NCBI GenBank assembly: GCA_015295945.1 | Contig: DVED01000010.1 | Span: forward strand, 1-41,966 | DNA: 41,966 nt | Source of the DNA: Oscillatoriales cyanobacterium M59_W2019_021 | Lineage (GTDB): Bacteria > Cyanobacteriota > Cyanobacteriia > Cyanobacteriales > Geitlerinemataceae | Direction: 5' to 3' | Part shown: positions 35,160 through 41,966 of the stretch, piece by piece | Layout: every line of letters begins with the position of its first letter | Position numbering within the stretch: position 1 is the first letter of the stretch | Position numbers and translations under genes: made by a program | Notes under the pieces: model-generated | Databases searched by the model: none | Told to the model about the DNA's origin: nothing | What the model saw: the letters and a program-made list of their open reading frames with translations, nothing else

Positions 35160-35360
35160 TTTAGCTGAATTTAGGGGTTTGGGGTTGGTCATTTGTCATT
35201 TGGGGTTTGGGGTTTGGGGTTGGTTATTGGTTATTGGTTATTGGTTATTGGTTAACTTCCTCACCTCTTCTACCTCCTCACAATCTTCTCCCCCTGCTCA
35301 AGACAGCTCAAGAAAGCTCCCCCTGCCGACCCTGCTTCCCCTGCTCCCCTGCTCGATATT
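35160..35360. repeat. Heptanucleotide-type repeat island upstream of PEP carboxylase
   Basis: GGGGTTTGGGGTTTGGGGTT, then four TTATTGG units (about 35222-35250), then CCTCACC/CTCCCC runs and a near-repeat of CTCAAGACAGCTCAAGAAAGC. It takes up most of the 459-bp gap between ppc and phoH. The rest (34964-35159) should include the ppc promoter and shows no gene. Confidence 0.7.
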
Positions 35361-35422
35361 GGTAGCAGCATTAAGTCAAAACCAGATTATCCCGGACTGA
35401 CGTTAACGTTTACTGATGTTGC

Positions 35423-36394
35423 TTAATTTTCGATCGAAATACGATCGAATTTTTCGTAAGCTTTGACAATTCGTTGTACTAAGGGATGGCGGACAACATC
35501 GGCTTGAGACAGAAAGCAAAAGGCAATGCCTTCCACATTTTTCAGAATCTTTTGGGCCACTGCCAATCCCGAAGTTTGACGATCGGGTAAATCGGTTTGG
35601 GTGACATCTCCGGTGACCACCATGCGCGATCGTTCTCCCAAACGGGTCAATACCATTTTCATTTGCGCTGGAGTGGTATTTTGGGCTTCGTCGAGAATGA
35701 TAAACGAGTTGTTGAGGGTGCGACCCCGCATATAGGCAATGGGGGCAACTTCGATCGCCCCCCGTTCCATTAAATCGGGAATTTTCTGCGGGTCGATGGT
35801 TTCGTAGAGCGCGTCGTACAGCGGACGCAAAAACGGGTTGACTTTCTGTTGCAAATCCCCCGGCAAAAAGCCCAACTTCTCCCCGGCTTCGACGGCGGGT
35901 CGCGTTAAAATCAACCGCTCGTATCGTTTATCCAATAAAGCTTGCACCGCCAGCATCGCTGCCAAATAGGTTTTCCCCGTTCCCGCCGGACCGATGCAAA
36001 AGGTGAGGTCGTGGGTGCGAACGGCTTTGACGTACTGCCGCTGGCGGAAGGTTTTGGCGCGGATTTCGTCGCCGCGACGGGTGCGGATGATGATATCTTC
36101 CCGCAGGTCTTGTAGTTCTTCGTGGCGGTTGGTGTTGAGAGCTTGAATGGCAGTTTGAATATCTACCGGAGCGATACTTTTGCCCGCTTGCCAAAAATGA
36201 GCGAGCGATCGCACCGCACGCTGGCAGCGCTCGACTTGTTTCTCCGTTCCCGAAAGAAGCAATTCTTGCCCGCGCAAGACCAACTTTGCCCCAGTTTGTT
36301 GGGACAAAATTTCGAGATTTTCTTCGCGATTGCCTGCCAGCGCGATCGCGCTTTCCAAGCTGGGCAACTCAATGGTTAAAACCGAATCTGTCAT
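35423..36394 (-). CDS. phoH: PhoH family P-loop ATPase
   Basis: A 323-residue PhoH-like protein. An N-terminal region (about 10-75, LEILSQQTGAKLVLRGQELL) looks like a small KH-type nucleic-acid-binding module. The P-loop ATPase follows with Walker A GPAGTGKTYLAAM (about 137-149), NNSFIILDEAQNTTPAQMKM (Walker B), and the sensor region VVTGDVTQTDLP. PhoH proteins are linked to RNA metabolism, and their genes often lie near rRNA-maturation genes. Here it follows rpsP and the KH-domain gene on the same strand, an order common in cyanobacteria. A 59-bp spacer with a repeat separates it from the KH gene. Confidence 0.92.
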   Translation of the reverse strand: MTDSVLTIELPSLESAIALAGNREENLEILSQQTGAKLVLRGQELLLSGTEKQVERCQRAVRSLAHFWQAGKSIAPVDIQTAIQALNTNRHEELQDLREDIIIRTRRGDEIRAKTFRQRQYVKAVRTHDLTFCIGPAGTGKTYLAAMLAVQALLDKRYERLILTRPAVEAGEKLGFLPGDLQQKVNPFLRPLYDALYETIDPQKIPDLMERGAIEVAPIAYMRGRTLNNSFIILDEAQNTTPAQMKMVLTRLGERSRMVVTGDVTQTDLPDRQTSGLAVAQKILKNVEGIAFCFLSQADVVRHPLVQRIVKAYEKFDRISIEN

Positions 36395-36404
36395 GCCAAT
36401 GTTT

Positions 36405-36453
36405 CAGTTATTCGTTATTAGCAATCTACAATTAACCAATAACCAATAACCGA
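36405..36453. repeat. Short AACCAAT repeat inside the rpsP-KH-phoH block
   Basis: TTATTCGTTATTAGC and AATTAACCAATAACCAATAACCGATC occupy the 59-bp gap between the KH and phoH genes. It is the reverse-complement form of the TTATTGG unit seen elsewhere. Confidence 0.6.
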
Positions 36454-36846
36454 TCAGTCCTGGAAATCGGACTTGGGACGAGGACGACGGGAGGGAAACT
36501 TCGGGTTTCTCCGAGGTGGAGGGGAACCTGTCGCCTCTCGACCCGAACCGAGACCGCCGTAAATATCCAGAAATACGGACTCTCCCGCGACTTTTGCCAG
36601 TGCGGCTAAGGTCGATCGCACGGCATGAAGGTTGCGCCCGCCGCGACCGAATACGCGACCTTTATCGGTGCTGTCAAATGCCACGCGCACCCACACCTTA
36701 GAGCTACTGCTCGATCGCTCGCAATCGACCTTGAGGGACTCGGGAGATTCTACGAAGGGAACGAGTAAAAATTTCACCAGTTCCTCGTAATGGGGTGAGG
36801 ACGCAGAATTAGGCGTTGGACTCGGATTTGAGTTGCTCGAAGACAT
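36454..36846 (-). CDS. khpA: KH-domain RNA-binding protein (KhpA-like)
   Basis: A 130-residue protein with one KH domain at about 20-105. The start of the domain is [20 protein letters not shown], and the RNA-contacting GxxG loop is [11 protein letters not shown]. The C-terminal about 25 residues are basic and proline-rich ([17 protein letters not shown]). Small KH proteins encoded after rpsP (KhpA/YlqC) bind small RNAs and mRNAs and affect ribosome biogenesis and cell shape. Its ATG lies 38 bp inside the end of rpsP in another frame, suggesting translational coupling. The first about 18 Ser/Asn/Pro-rich residues come from this overlap, and no other start codon fits the domain. Longer than the usual 75-90 residues. 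Confidence 0.88.
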   Translation of the reverse strand: MSSSNSNPSPTPNSASSPHYEELVKFLLVPFVESPESLKVDCERSSSSSKVWVRVAFDSTDKGRVFGRGGRNLHAVRSTLAALAKVAGESVFLDIYGGLGSGREATGSPPPRRNPKFPSRRPRPKSDFQD

Positions 36847-37069
36847 TCGCTTTTTGGAGGATGTGACGCACGGTTTCTGTCGGTTGCGCGCCTTGTTTCA
36901 ACCGAGTGACGATCGCCGGAACATTGAGGCGAGTTTCATCGGTACGGGGGTTGTAGAATCCCAATTCTTCTAAAGTCCGACCGTCCCGCCGAGCGCTGCT
37001 TTTCATGGCGACGATGCGGTAACTGGCTTCTCTTTTTTTGCCGAGTCGCTTGAGTCTCAGTTTGATCAT
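36809..37069 (-). CDS. rpsP: 30S ribosomal protein S16
   Basis: An 86-residue S16 protein, normal length, beginning [20 protein letters not shown], followed by the family core [32 protein letters not shown] and a short tail. It is an assembly protein of the 30S subunit. The reading frame is intact. It is the first gene of the rpsP-KH-phoH block; ffh, which sometimes precedes it, is not found upstream here. The 3' 38 bp overlap the KH gene start. Confidence 0.98.
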   Translation of the reverse strand: MIKLRLKRLGKKREASYRIVAMKSSARRDGRTLEELGFYNPRTDETRLNVPAIVTRLKQGAQPTETVRHILQKANVFEQLKSESNA

Positions 37070-37202
37070 GTTGGCAATTACAAGTCTTTAGTTCTAAGTC
37101 GATCTTCTAGTATGTCACCATTGAGCAAGCAACGCAAGCTCGACGGGTTGTCTTCGGTGGGTCGTTAGGGAAGCCGGGGAGCTAACATTTAGGTAATCGA
37201 AC

Positions 37203-37239
37203 GGGTCACGGGTCACTGTCTGCTGTAGGCATAGCCAGC
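37203..37239. repeat. GGGTCAC...TGTAGGC-GCCAGC repeat, copy 1
   Basis: This reads GGGTCACGGGTCACTGTCTG and then CTGTAGGCATAGCCAGC. A shorter variant is at 41818-41847. It lies between the rpsP leader and the end of the succinyl-CoA synthetase gene, and is followed by CGCGAGCGCGC. Confidence 0.6.
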
Positions 37240-37267
37240 GCGAGCGCGCTTACTCCGGTCTTCTTCG

Positions 37268-38401
37268 TCATCGACTCTTGGCTCGCGTCAGGGACAGATC
37301 GATCGCCTCTTCTAAGGTGGCGGCGGTAGAAACCCGTTCCGCATCGAAAGAGGCTTCTGGAGCCTCCCCGCCCACACCGTACAGCACCAGGTGAGGCTGA
37401 CGACCCGAGGGAGATTGCCGTTCCAGGTAGCGCTCGATCGCCTTTCGCAGGCAATCTGGAGCGGTGACACTGCCTAACAAATTCACCAACACCACCTTTA
37501 CCCTAGGATTTTCACTCACCCGCACCAACCCCGCTTCCAACCGTTCGGCAAAGGAGAGAGCCGTCGGACGCGCCGGGAAGTCGCGACCGAGATTGAGAAA
37601 ATTCGCCGGTTTGCCTCCGGCTTGGTAGAGTAAGTCGAGGGTGGCTAGGGTTAATCCTGCACCGTTACAGACGATCGCCAAATTCCCATCGGGTTCGGCA
37701 ATTTCGCGATCGAACGGCAGCGGCGTTGGCGGCGTTTTGTCTGGCGTACCGATCCACGACACCAGCGTCGCGTGGCGGTCTAAGGCATCGTCGTTGACCG
37801 CAACTTTGCCGTCGAGTGCCATCACCTCGCCATTGGAGCGAATGCCTAACGGATTGATTTCGATCGAATCCAAATCGTTTTGGAAAAATAATTGGTACAT
37901 TTTTTCGATGACGCTACTCACCGATTCGATCGCTTCTCCGGTGAGTCCCATTTTCTGAGTCAGTCGCCGCGCGTAGAAGGGAGAAAATTGGTCGCGGACG
38001 ACTACTTCCTGCATCTGCTCTCGCGTGACATTGACGTGAATGCCTCCTTGGGTCGATCCCAACAACATCGGTCGGCGTGCCGATCGATCGAGGACGATGG
38101 CTAAATAAAATTCGCGCTTGGCATTATATTTGGCTTCGGCTAGCACCACTTCCGGGTACTCTCCCCGAATCGGCAAGTGAAAGATGGCTTGAGCGGCAGC
38201 GACGGCGTCGATGGTATTGCCCGCAAATTTGATGCCTCCGGCTTTGGCTCGTCCCCCCACGCGCACCTGAGATTTAAGCACGATGGGATAGGGAATCTTC
38301 AGGGCTTTTAGCTCTTGAGGATAGTTGATTTTTTGGGAGGGCAAGACGGGAATCCCCACCTGCCGAAACAGTTCTTTGGCTTGATATTCCAGTAAGTCCA
38401 T
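37268..38401 (-). CDS. sucC: Succinyl-CoA synthetase beta-subunit-like protein (ATP-grasp)
   Basis: A 377-residue protein matching the beta subunit of succinate-CoA ligase. MDLLEYQAKELFRQVGIPV is the family N-terminus, then YPIVLKSQVRVGGRAKAGG (ATP-grasp), IEINPLG, and a C-terminal CoA-ligase domain (AIVCNGAGLTLATLDLL, AGGKPANFLNLG, VKVVLVNLLGS). I start at ATG 38401; upstream in-frame codons to 38482 are unlike the family. Compared with the classic enzyme the tail is slightly divergent (LYGVGGEAPEASFDAERV). The alpha subunit gene is not adjacent. Interconversion of succinate and succinyl-CoA is the expected role. Confidence 0.88.
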   Translation of the reverse strand: MDLLEYQAKELFRQVGIPVLPSQKINYPQELKALKIPYPIVLKSQVRVGGRAKAGGIKFAGNTIDAVAAAQAIFHLPIRGEYPEVVLAEAKYNAKREFYLAIVLDRSARRPMLLGSTQGGIHVNVTREQMQEVVVRDQFSPFYARRLTQKMGLTGEAIESVSSVIEKMYQLFFQNDLDSIEINPLGIRSNGEVMALDGKVAVNDDALDRHATLVSWIGTPDKTPPTPLPFDREIAEPDGNLAIVCNGAGLTLATLDLLYQAGGKPANFLNLGRDFPARPTALSFAERLEAGLVRVSENPRVKVVLVNLLGSVTAPDCLRKAIERYLERQSPSGRQPHLVLYGVGGEAPEASFDAERVSTAATLEEAIDLSLTRAKSR

Positions 38402-38575
38402 TTGAGTTGTGCTGAACGCCCAGTATCGATCGTTATAGCCCGATTTCCCAAAATTCGCAGCGATGAGGGCTACAATTTGCATCTCGCATCGGCTAGATCG
38501 TTAAGGGGAAAAGTTCGATCGCCCGCCCTCTTCGACTGTCGAACCCCTCTGCCACTCGCCTTCGAGGGCGACCCA

Positions 38576-39148
38576 TTAGGACGCATATCGATCGACAAAA
38601 GATTGCAGTCTGTCGCTATACCCGCAACCCAAAGCTTGGAAGACCCAGGCATCGGATTGTCGATAAAGTTTGCCAAATTCGATTGCCGTTTCTTGCGAAA
38701 ATTGTTCTTGTAAATTATATCTTAAGATTTCTATATTTGTCGAGATATCGTATATCCGAATAAAGGCATTTTGAATCCGTCCGAAATTTTGATTTCGCAC
38801 TTCGCTGTCATGAATAGTAACGACAAACAAGATTTCTTCAATGTCGGGCGATACCCGACTCAGGTCGATTTCGATACTTTCGTCGTCGCCGCTGCCTTCC
38901 CCCGTTCGGCTATCTCCAAAATGCTCGATCGCTCCATCCGGGGATTTTAAGTTATTGTAAAAAACGAAGAATAATTCGTTAGGAATTTGGCGATCGGCGC
39001 CCAGCATAAACACCGAAGCATCTAAATCGAAAGCCTCTTCCGCTCGATCGGGATTGAGATCCCAACCCAAGCCAATTCCAGCGTACCTCAAACCGGGAAA
39101 CTCTCGAGTGAGGTTGAGGATGCCTCCCCGATCCAGATCGATCGACAT
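38576..39148 (-). CDS. TerD-family stress/tellurium-resistance protein
   Basis: A 190-residue TerD domain protein. The family features are visible: MSIDLDRGGILNLTRE at the start, GLGWDLNP, FDLDASVFMLG, ELFFVFYNN, the acidic calcium-binding GEGSGDDESIEIDLSRV, VVTIHDSEVRNQNFG and IRIYDISTN. TerD proteins bind Ca2+ and act in poorly defined stress complexes. ATG 39148 is preferred because AAAGG lies 8 bases upstream and the protein then starts like other TerD proteins; an ATG at 39172 would add eight residues. No other ter genes are adjacent. It is divergent from the coiled-coil membrane protein gene, with 87 bp between starts. Confidence 0.92.
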   Translation of the reverse strand: MSIDLDRGGILNLTREFPGLRYAGIGLGWDLNPDRAEEAFDLDASVFMLGADRQIPNELFFVFYNNLKSPDGAIEHFGDSRTGEGSGDDESIEIDLSRVSPDIEEILFVVTIHDSEVRNQNFGRIQNAFIRIYDISTNIEILRYNLQEQFSQETAIEFGKLYRQSDAWVFQALGCGYSDRLQSFVDRYAS

Positions 39149-39235
39149 CGTTATCGCCTTTCGCAAATTCATCCGATCGAAATATAGCTGAAACTGCCAG
39201 TTTGGGGTAGACTATTGAACATCTCGTGGCTGCCG

Positions 39236-40282
39236 ATGGATGACACGGTGGCGGGAAAGATCGTTCCCCATTCACTCCCCGATCGGACGGTTGTGCCGAT
39301 CAATGCCAATCTCCAAATTGCCGCTATGCAGAAAGCGAAACCCTTATCCTCAGCCCAGACTGTGCGCTCGTCCCGCCGGCACTCCCACTGGCTTTCGACG
39401 GCGGAGTTCGCTGCGGCAATCGGTTCTGGCGTGGGGTTGGTGGTATCCGTGCTGACGGAACAAGCCATCGCGGCAGCGTTTCCCCTCACCCTTGCCGTTT
39501 CCCTCAATCTCGTCAATCGCCAGCGATTTCAACGCCAACTCCAGCACGAACATCGAGCGGCAATCGCTCAAGTCTACGAGATTATCAAGTCTTTGCCCGA
39601 TCCCAACAACGTTAACGCCCTCACTGATCGACTCTTCCGGATCGAACAGTCGAATCAGGCGATGACCGCCCAAATTGAAGCCCTGAAACAGCAGGTACGG
39701 GTGAAGTTCAAGCCGGAGCAACTCGACGTTCTCAAAGAAGCGATCGCCCTGTTGCGAGCCGATCTCACGGAAATTCAACAACAAGCTCTCCAGCGACACG
39801 AACTGGAGCGCCAATTACAACACCAACTCGAACAGTTATACGAGCGATCCCAAAGCGTCTCTCCCCTTCGCCAACCGGAAGACGCTCGCCGCATCGAACA
39901 GGCGATTGCCATCCTACATCGCGACTTAACGACCCTCAAAGCACAGGTTACGCCTTTGGGTTCGGCAGATTGGCAGAGCGTTCGCCAGCGGGTCGATCGC
40001 TTGCAAGCTCATCTCCAAGCGGTTGAAGGGGCGATCGTCCCTCTGCGCCGGAAGCAGAACGCGATGACGAATAAGCTGTTGCCGCGCATGGTGAAACTGA
40101 TTAACGATCTCCGGCAGCCTACCCATACCGCTCCCGTCCAAAAAACCATTATCCATCGACCCCCGCCGCCGCCACTCATTCATCACCATCAAGCCATGCG
40201 ACTGTCGGCGAGCGCGCCAACGAGATCGACGGGTGCCGCACAACCGTTTCCACAGCAACAAGTTCAACGTGATCGGCTTTAA
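39236..40282 (+). CDS. Membrane-anchored coiled-coil protein of unknown function
   Basis: A protein of about 348 residues I do not recognise. After a polar start, residues about 55-90 form one or two hydrophobic helices (EFAAAIGSGVGLVVSVL and IAAAFPLTLAVSLNLV). The next about 220 residues are Gln/Leu/Glu/Arg-rich and helical with heptad-like spacing (RIEQSNQAMTAQIEALKQQV, LERQLQHQLEQLYERS, VDRLQAHLQAVEGAIV), so probably a long coiled coil. The C-terminus has IIHRPPPPPLIHHHQ, a proline/histidine-rich stretch. ATG 39236 is preferred to a TTG at 39215. It might act as a scaffold or tether at a membrane. It is divergent from the TerD gene and may share its promoter region. Confidence 0.7.
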   Translation: MDDTVAGKIVPHSLPDRTVVPINANLQIAAMQKAKPLSSAQTVRSSRRHSHWLSTAEFAAAIGSGVGLVVSVLTEQAIAAAFPLTLAVSLNLVNRQRFQRQLQHEHRAAIAQVYEIIKSLPDPNNVNALTDRLFRIEQSNQAMTAQIEALKQQVRVKFKPEQLDVLKEAIALLRADLTEIQQQALQRHELERQLQHQLEQLYERSQSVSPLRQPEDARRIEQAIAILHRDLTTLKAQVTPLGSADWQSVRQRVDRLQAHLQAVEGAIVPLRRKQNAMTNKLLPRMVKLINDLRQPTHTAPVQKTIIHRPPPPPLIHHHQAMRLSASAPTRSTGAAQPFPQQQVQRDRL

Positions 40283-40337
40283 AACCGGAACGACCTAACA
40301 CCAATATCCGTACCGCTAGAGACAGCCACCTGCCTAT

Positions 40338-40643
40338 TTAGACGAGTATGGGTTGCGATGGGACGGCAGTCACCGCCGGGGCAGACGCCCTGACTGGGGT
40401 AGGAACGTCCTCGGCTCGATCCGGGGTTAGGCTTTCGTGGCGTTCTGCCGCTTCAGACTTTAACGACATCAGATCTTCAAAATGCTCCCAAGATGGGGCA
40501 AAGGGCGGGAAGGCAAGGGAGCAGGCTTTCCACGTACTTTCTACGGGGACTCCCAGCCTTTGGCATTGACCCCCACGCCTTCCTTGGTGGCTGTAATAAC
40601 GGCAAGAGCGACAGGCAGAAATTAAACAGTTAGAATTTTTCAT
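40338..40643 (-). CDS. Small Cys-rich conserved cyanobacterial protein
   Basis: A 101-residue protein. The N-terminal half has a conserved pattern SACRSCRYYSHQGRRGGQCQ and VESTWKACSLAFPPFAPSWE. Cys6, 11, 14, 27 and 41 could hold a metal or Fe-S cluster. I recall similar CRxCRYY..EGRRGGxCQxLGVPV proteins from many cyanobacteria, without a function. The C-terminal half is low-complexity, Ser/Ala/Pro/Glu-rich, and probably disordered. It sits alone, convergent with the coiled-coil protein gene. The basic GRR and the Cys spacing hint at nucleic-acid or regulatory binding, but this is a guess. Confidence 0.75.
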   Translation of the reverse strand: MKNSNCLISACRSCRYYSHQGRRGGQCQRLGVPVESTWKACSLAFPPFAPSWEHFEDLMSLKSEAAERHESLTPDRAEDVPTPVRASAPAVTAVPSQPILV

Positions 40644-41084
40644 AAAAAGGTTTTGAAAACTCCCGAGGTCTTATTAACTTCATTTTAGCGAATAAAAATT
40701 GGAGCGATCCCGAAGAAAATGTTAAGATTTTTTCGCCCGTTCGACTCGATACCCGTAATGTTAAAAAATGTTGCAGAAGAAATGAGGAAAACTCTCACAA
40801 ACCGTTTTAAATTATACAAAACTGGATGGGGATCGCGCAAAACGTTAAGCGAGACCAAAATCTATCTTTAGGAAGATGCGATCGAGAGGAATCAATCTGT
40901 ATTGGTAATTTATTCCGTTTCCCGGAGATCGAGCGCCTGGGAATTGGAAGGCGAGAGAGAGAAGAAGTTTGTATTTTGGAAGATTTGTTTTTCCCCATTA
41001 AGCCAAATACAGCTATGTAGTGATGAGTTCTACGTCTCCAAACCTTCAGGCATCCCAGAACCCGATCGACCGGGAGATCGAAGG
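40644..41084. other. Spacer without a convincing gene
   Basis: A 441-bp, partly A/T-rich stretch. Frames of 64 (40826, +) and 124 codons (40807-41181, -) exist, but they show no family resemblance and the second overlaps the DUF721 gene. The part near 40650-40700 should hold the promoter of the small Cys-rich gene. Confidence 0.3.
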
Positions 41085-41651
41085 TTAGCGCGAAGAATTG
41101 CGCCCCTCGACCGCGCACAGAGCGCAGACCGACCAGTATTGGAGTTCTCCGGGGGGCGTCGGACAGCGACACTGGGGACAAAGGGGCAACCCTCGCGAGC
41201 GCGCCCGGACTTTATCCGCCCACCGTTGAAAAGCCGCTTGAGGGGTGAGAGCGACGGGTGGCGAGGGCGACTCGTCTCGGGTTTCTGGAGGAGATCGGCG
41301 GCTGGGATGGTCGAACGAAGCCGAACTCAACGGTTCGGGCGCTAAAACGGGACGCTGATGCCACCGCGCCGGAGAGAAGCGGATCTCGCGCACGGGTTGG
41401 GTAAGGTGTTGATTCAACTTCGCTAAAATTCGCGGGCATTCAAACCGAAGCTGCTGCGCCCACACGGCATTGGAGGTCGCTACCTGTAAGACTCCTTGGC
41501 GAATTTCGATCGGGCGAGCGTGTTGGCTGACCGTAGCGCCGACGACCTCCGACCACAACTTCACGAGGAGATCGAACTCTTGCTGCTGCTGCTGCCATGC
41601 CGCTCCCCGATGCAAAACCTTCAAGATCGAGCCGATCGATTCGATGGTCAT
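41085..41651 (-). CDS. DUF721 (DciA-like) protein with a C-terminal zinc ribbon
   Basis: A 188-residue protein. Residues about 5-95 are a DUF721 domain (IGSILKVLHRGAAWQ, LLVKLWSEVVGATVSQHARP, LQVATSNAVWAQQL, LAKLNQ), the family of DciA, a loader of the replicative helicase in bacteria without DnaC or DnaI. A proline- and Ser-rich linker (about 95-135) leads to a short helix and a zinc-ribbon-like end with LCPQCRCPTPPGELQYWSVC (Cys158, 161, 163, 176) and Cys179. The combination is regular in cyanobacterial members, as far as I recall. The helicase-loading role is inferred from the family and not shown for this subgroup. Confidence 0.85.
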   Translation of the reverse strand: MTIESIGSILKVLHRGAAWQQQQQEFDLLVKLWSEVVGATVSQHARPIEIRQGVLQVATSNAVWAQQLRFECPRILAKLNQHLTQPVREIRFSPARWHQRPVLAPEPLSSASFDHPSRRSPPETRDESPSPPVALTPQAAFQRWADKVRARSRGLPLCPQCRCPTPPGELQYWSVCALCAVEGRNSSR

Positions 41652-41714
41652 GGTTGCCCCTCCTTTGCCTTCGATATCTATTTCTACTTTGGCATTTCTA
41701 ACAAGAAAACGTCT

Positions 41715-41765
41715 ATAACACGAATGGGTCGTTTGTCATTCGTCATGGGTCATTTGGGGAGTTGC
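41715..41765. repeat. GTCATTCGTCATGGGTCATTTGGGG repeat
   Basis: A repeat of GGGTCGTTTGTCATTCGTCA and then TGGGTCATTTGGGG, related to the GTCATTTGGGG units near 4540 and 35188, leading into GCGCTTTCGCGCTTTCGC. It lies upstream of the DUF721 gene. Confidence 0.55.
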
Positions 41766-41817
41766 GCTTTCGCGCTTTCGCATTCACTATCCCCGTGTCC
41801 CCCAGATCTCTCTGTAC

Positions 41818-41847
41818 GGGTCACTGGTCACTGTAGGCGCAGCCAGC
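41818..41847. repeat. GGGTCAC...TGTAGGC-GCCAGC repeat, copy 2
   Basis: GGGTCACTGGTCACTGTAGG and then CGCAGCCAGC. It is a shortened variant of the copy at 37203-37239, lacking TCTGCTG in the middle. Confidence 0.55.
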
Positions 41848-41869
41848 ACTTGACCGAAAATAAAGGATT

Positions 41870-41966
41870 TCAAGCCCCGTCCTTTAGCGCAGCGGAGGAC
41901 GGCTTTTTATTCTCAGATTCTATCAGATCGTCTATCAGTTGCCTAAGTTTATCCTGCCAGCCTGGA
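41870..41966 (-). mobile_element. Probable end of an IS200/IS605-like element, cut by the window edge
   Basis: A minus-strand frame enters from the edge and ends at 41870 (31 residues, PGWQDKLRQLIDDLIESENK then KPSSAALKDGA). The last 11 codons overlap a hairpin, AGCC(CC)GTCCT and AGGACGGCT (about 41873-41906), which on the plus strand is followed by TTTTT. Hairpins of the form CCCCGTCCTTTA...GGACGG are typical of the right ends of IS200/IS605-type elements in cyanobacteria. The hairpin could also end transcription on the plus strand. The protein itself is not identified. Confidence 0.3.

Noticed and set aside
27311-39148. A tellurite-resistance island formed by the DUF1971 and TerD genes
   Set aside because: The two genes are 11 kb apart, separated by housekeeping genes, and no other ter or teh gene is present.
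40807-41181. A 124-codon minus-strand frame next to the DUF721 gene
   Set aside because: It overlaps the DUF721 coding end in another frame and its protein matches nothing I know.
1-41966. CRISPR array, tRNA or rRNA genes
   Set aside because: Reading both strands I found no regularly spaced repeats with unique spacers, no clear tRNA T-loop plus acceptor pair, and no rRNA sequence; a covariance-model scan would be decisive.

Overview
The window is chromosomal DNA from a cyanobacterium, probably a filamentous one. Evidence: the octamer GCGATCGC (HIP1) and its core CGATCG recur throughout; there is a cyanobacterial-type PEP carboxylase, an rpsP-KH-phoH block, a small cysteine-rich protein of a type I know only from cyanobacteria, and a LOV-linked adenylate cyclase of the kind described from Microcoleus. 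Intergenic spaces hold heptanucleotide-like repeats (TTGGGGT, TTATTGG and similar), palindromes and one MITE-like element. Both ends look like remnants of mobile elements, so the window may be a complete draft contig that stops at repeated insertion sequences. I saw no rRNA, tRNA or CRISPR array.

Layout. 1-4.6 kb: transposon-like tail, SAM methyltransferase, Ca2+ P-type ATPase, and a broken caspase-like gene between repeats. 4.6-7.0 kb: a small class III cyclase-domain protein, a MITE-like element and a phosphohexomutase. 7.2-9.5 kb: a large calcium-binding RTX/beta-helix protein. 9.9-15.8 kb: PAS histidine kinase, thioredoxin, LD-carboxypeptidase, membrane zinc metallopeptidase and YdcF-family protein. 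16.2-18.5 kb: a second large acidic RTX protein. 19.0-21.4 kb: [2Fe-2S] ferredoxin-domain protein and type II NADH dehydrogenase. 21.5-23.7 kb: a type II restriction-modification pair. 23.7-30.2 kb: LOV adenylate cyclase, ABC exporter, DUF1971 protein, M48 peptidase and an MscS channel with a cyclic-nucleotide-binding domain. 30.4-38.4 kb: ZIP transporter, small membrane protein, PEP carboxylase, PhoH, KH protein, ribosomal protein S16 and a succinyl-CoA synthetase beta-like protein. 38.6-41.7 kb: TerD protein, a divergent coiled-coil membrane protein, the small Cys-rich protein and a DUF721/DciA-like protein with a zinc ribbon.

How the genes may work together. The most distinctive content is second-messenger signalling. 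One cyclase (23706-25184) carries a complete flavin-binding LOV signature and all the residues expected of an ATP-using class III cyclase, so it should make cAMP in blue light. A channel with a cyclic-nucleotide-binding domain lies about 3.6 kb away and could be an effector. The second cyclase-like protein (4612-5247) has lost the usual transition-state arginine. Other clear units are the methyltransferase-endonuclease pair (5-bp gap) and the translation/RNA block rpsP-KH-phoH. Most other genes appear to be single transcription units separated by repeat-rich spacers. I see no clearly new multi-gene system. The best leads are the light-cAMP-channel hypothesis, the two RTX proteins, and the uncharacterised small Cys-rich and coiled-coil proteins.
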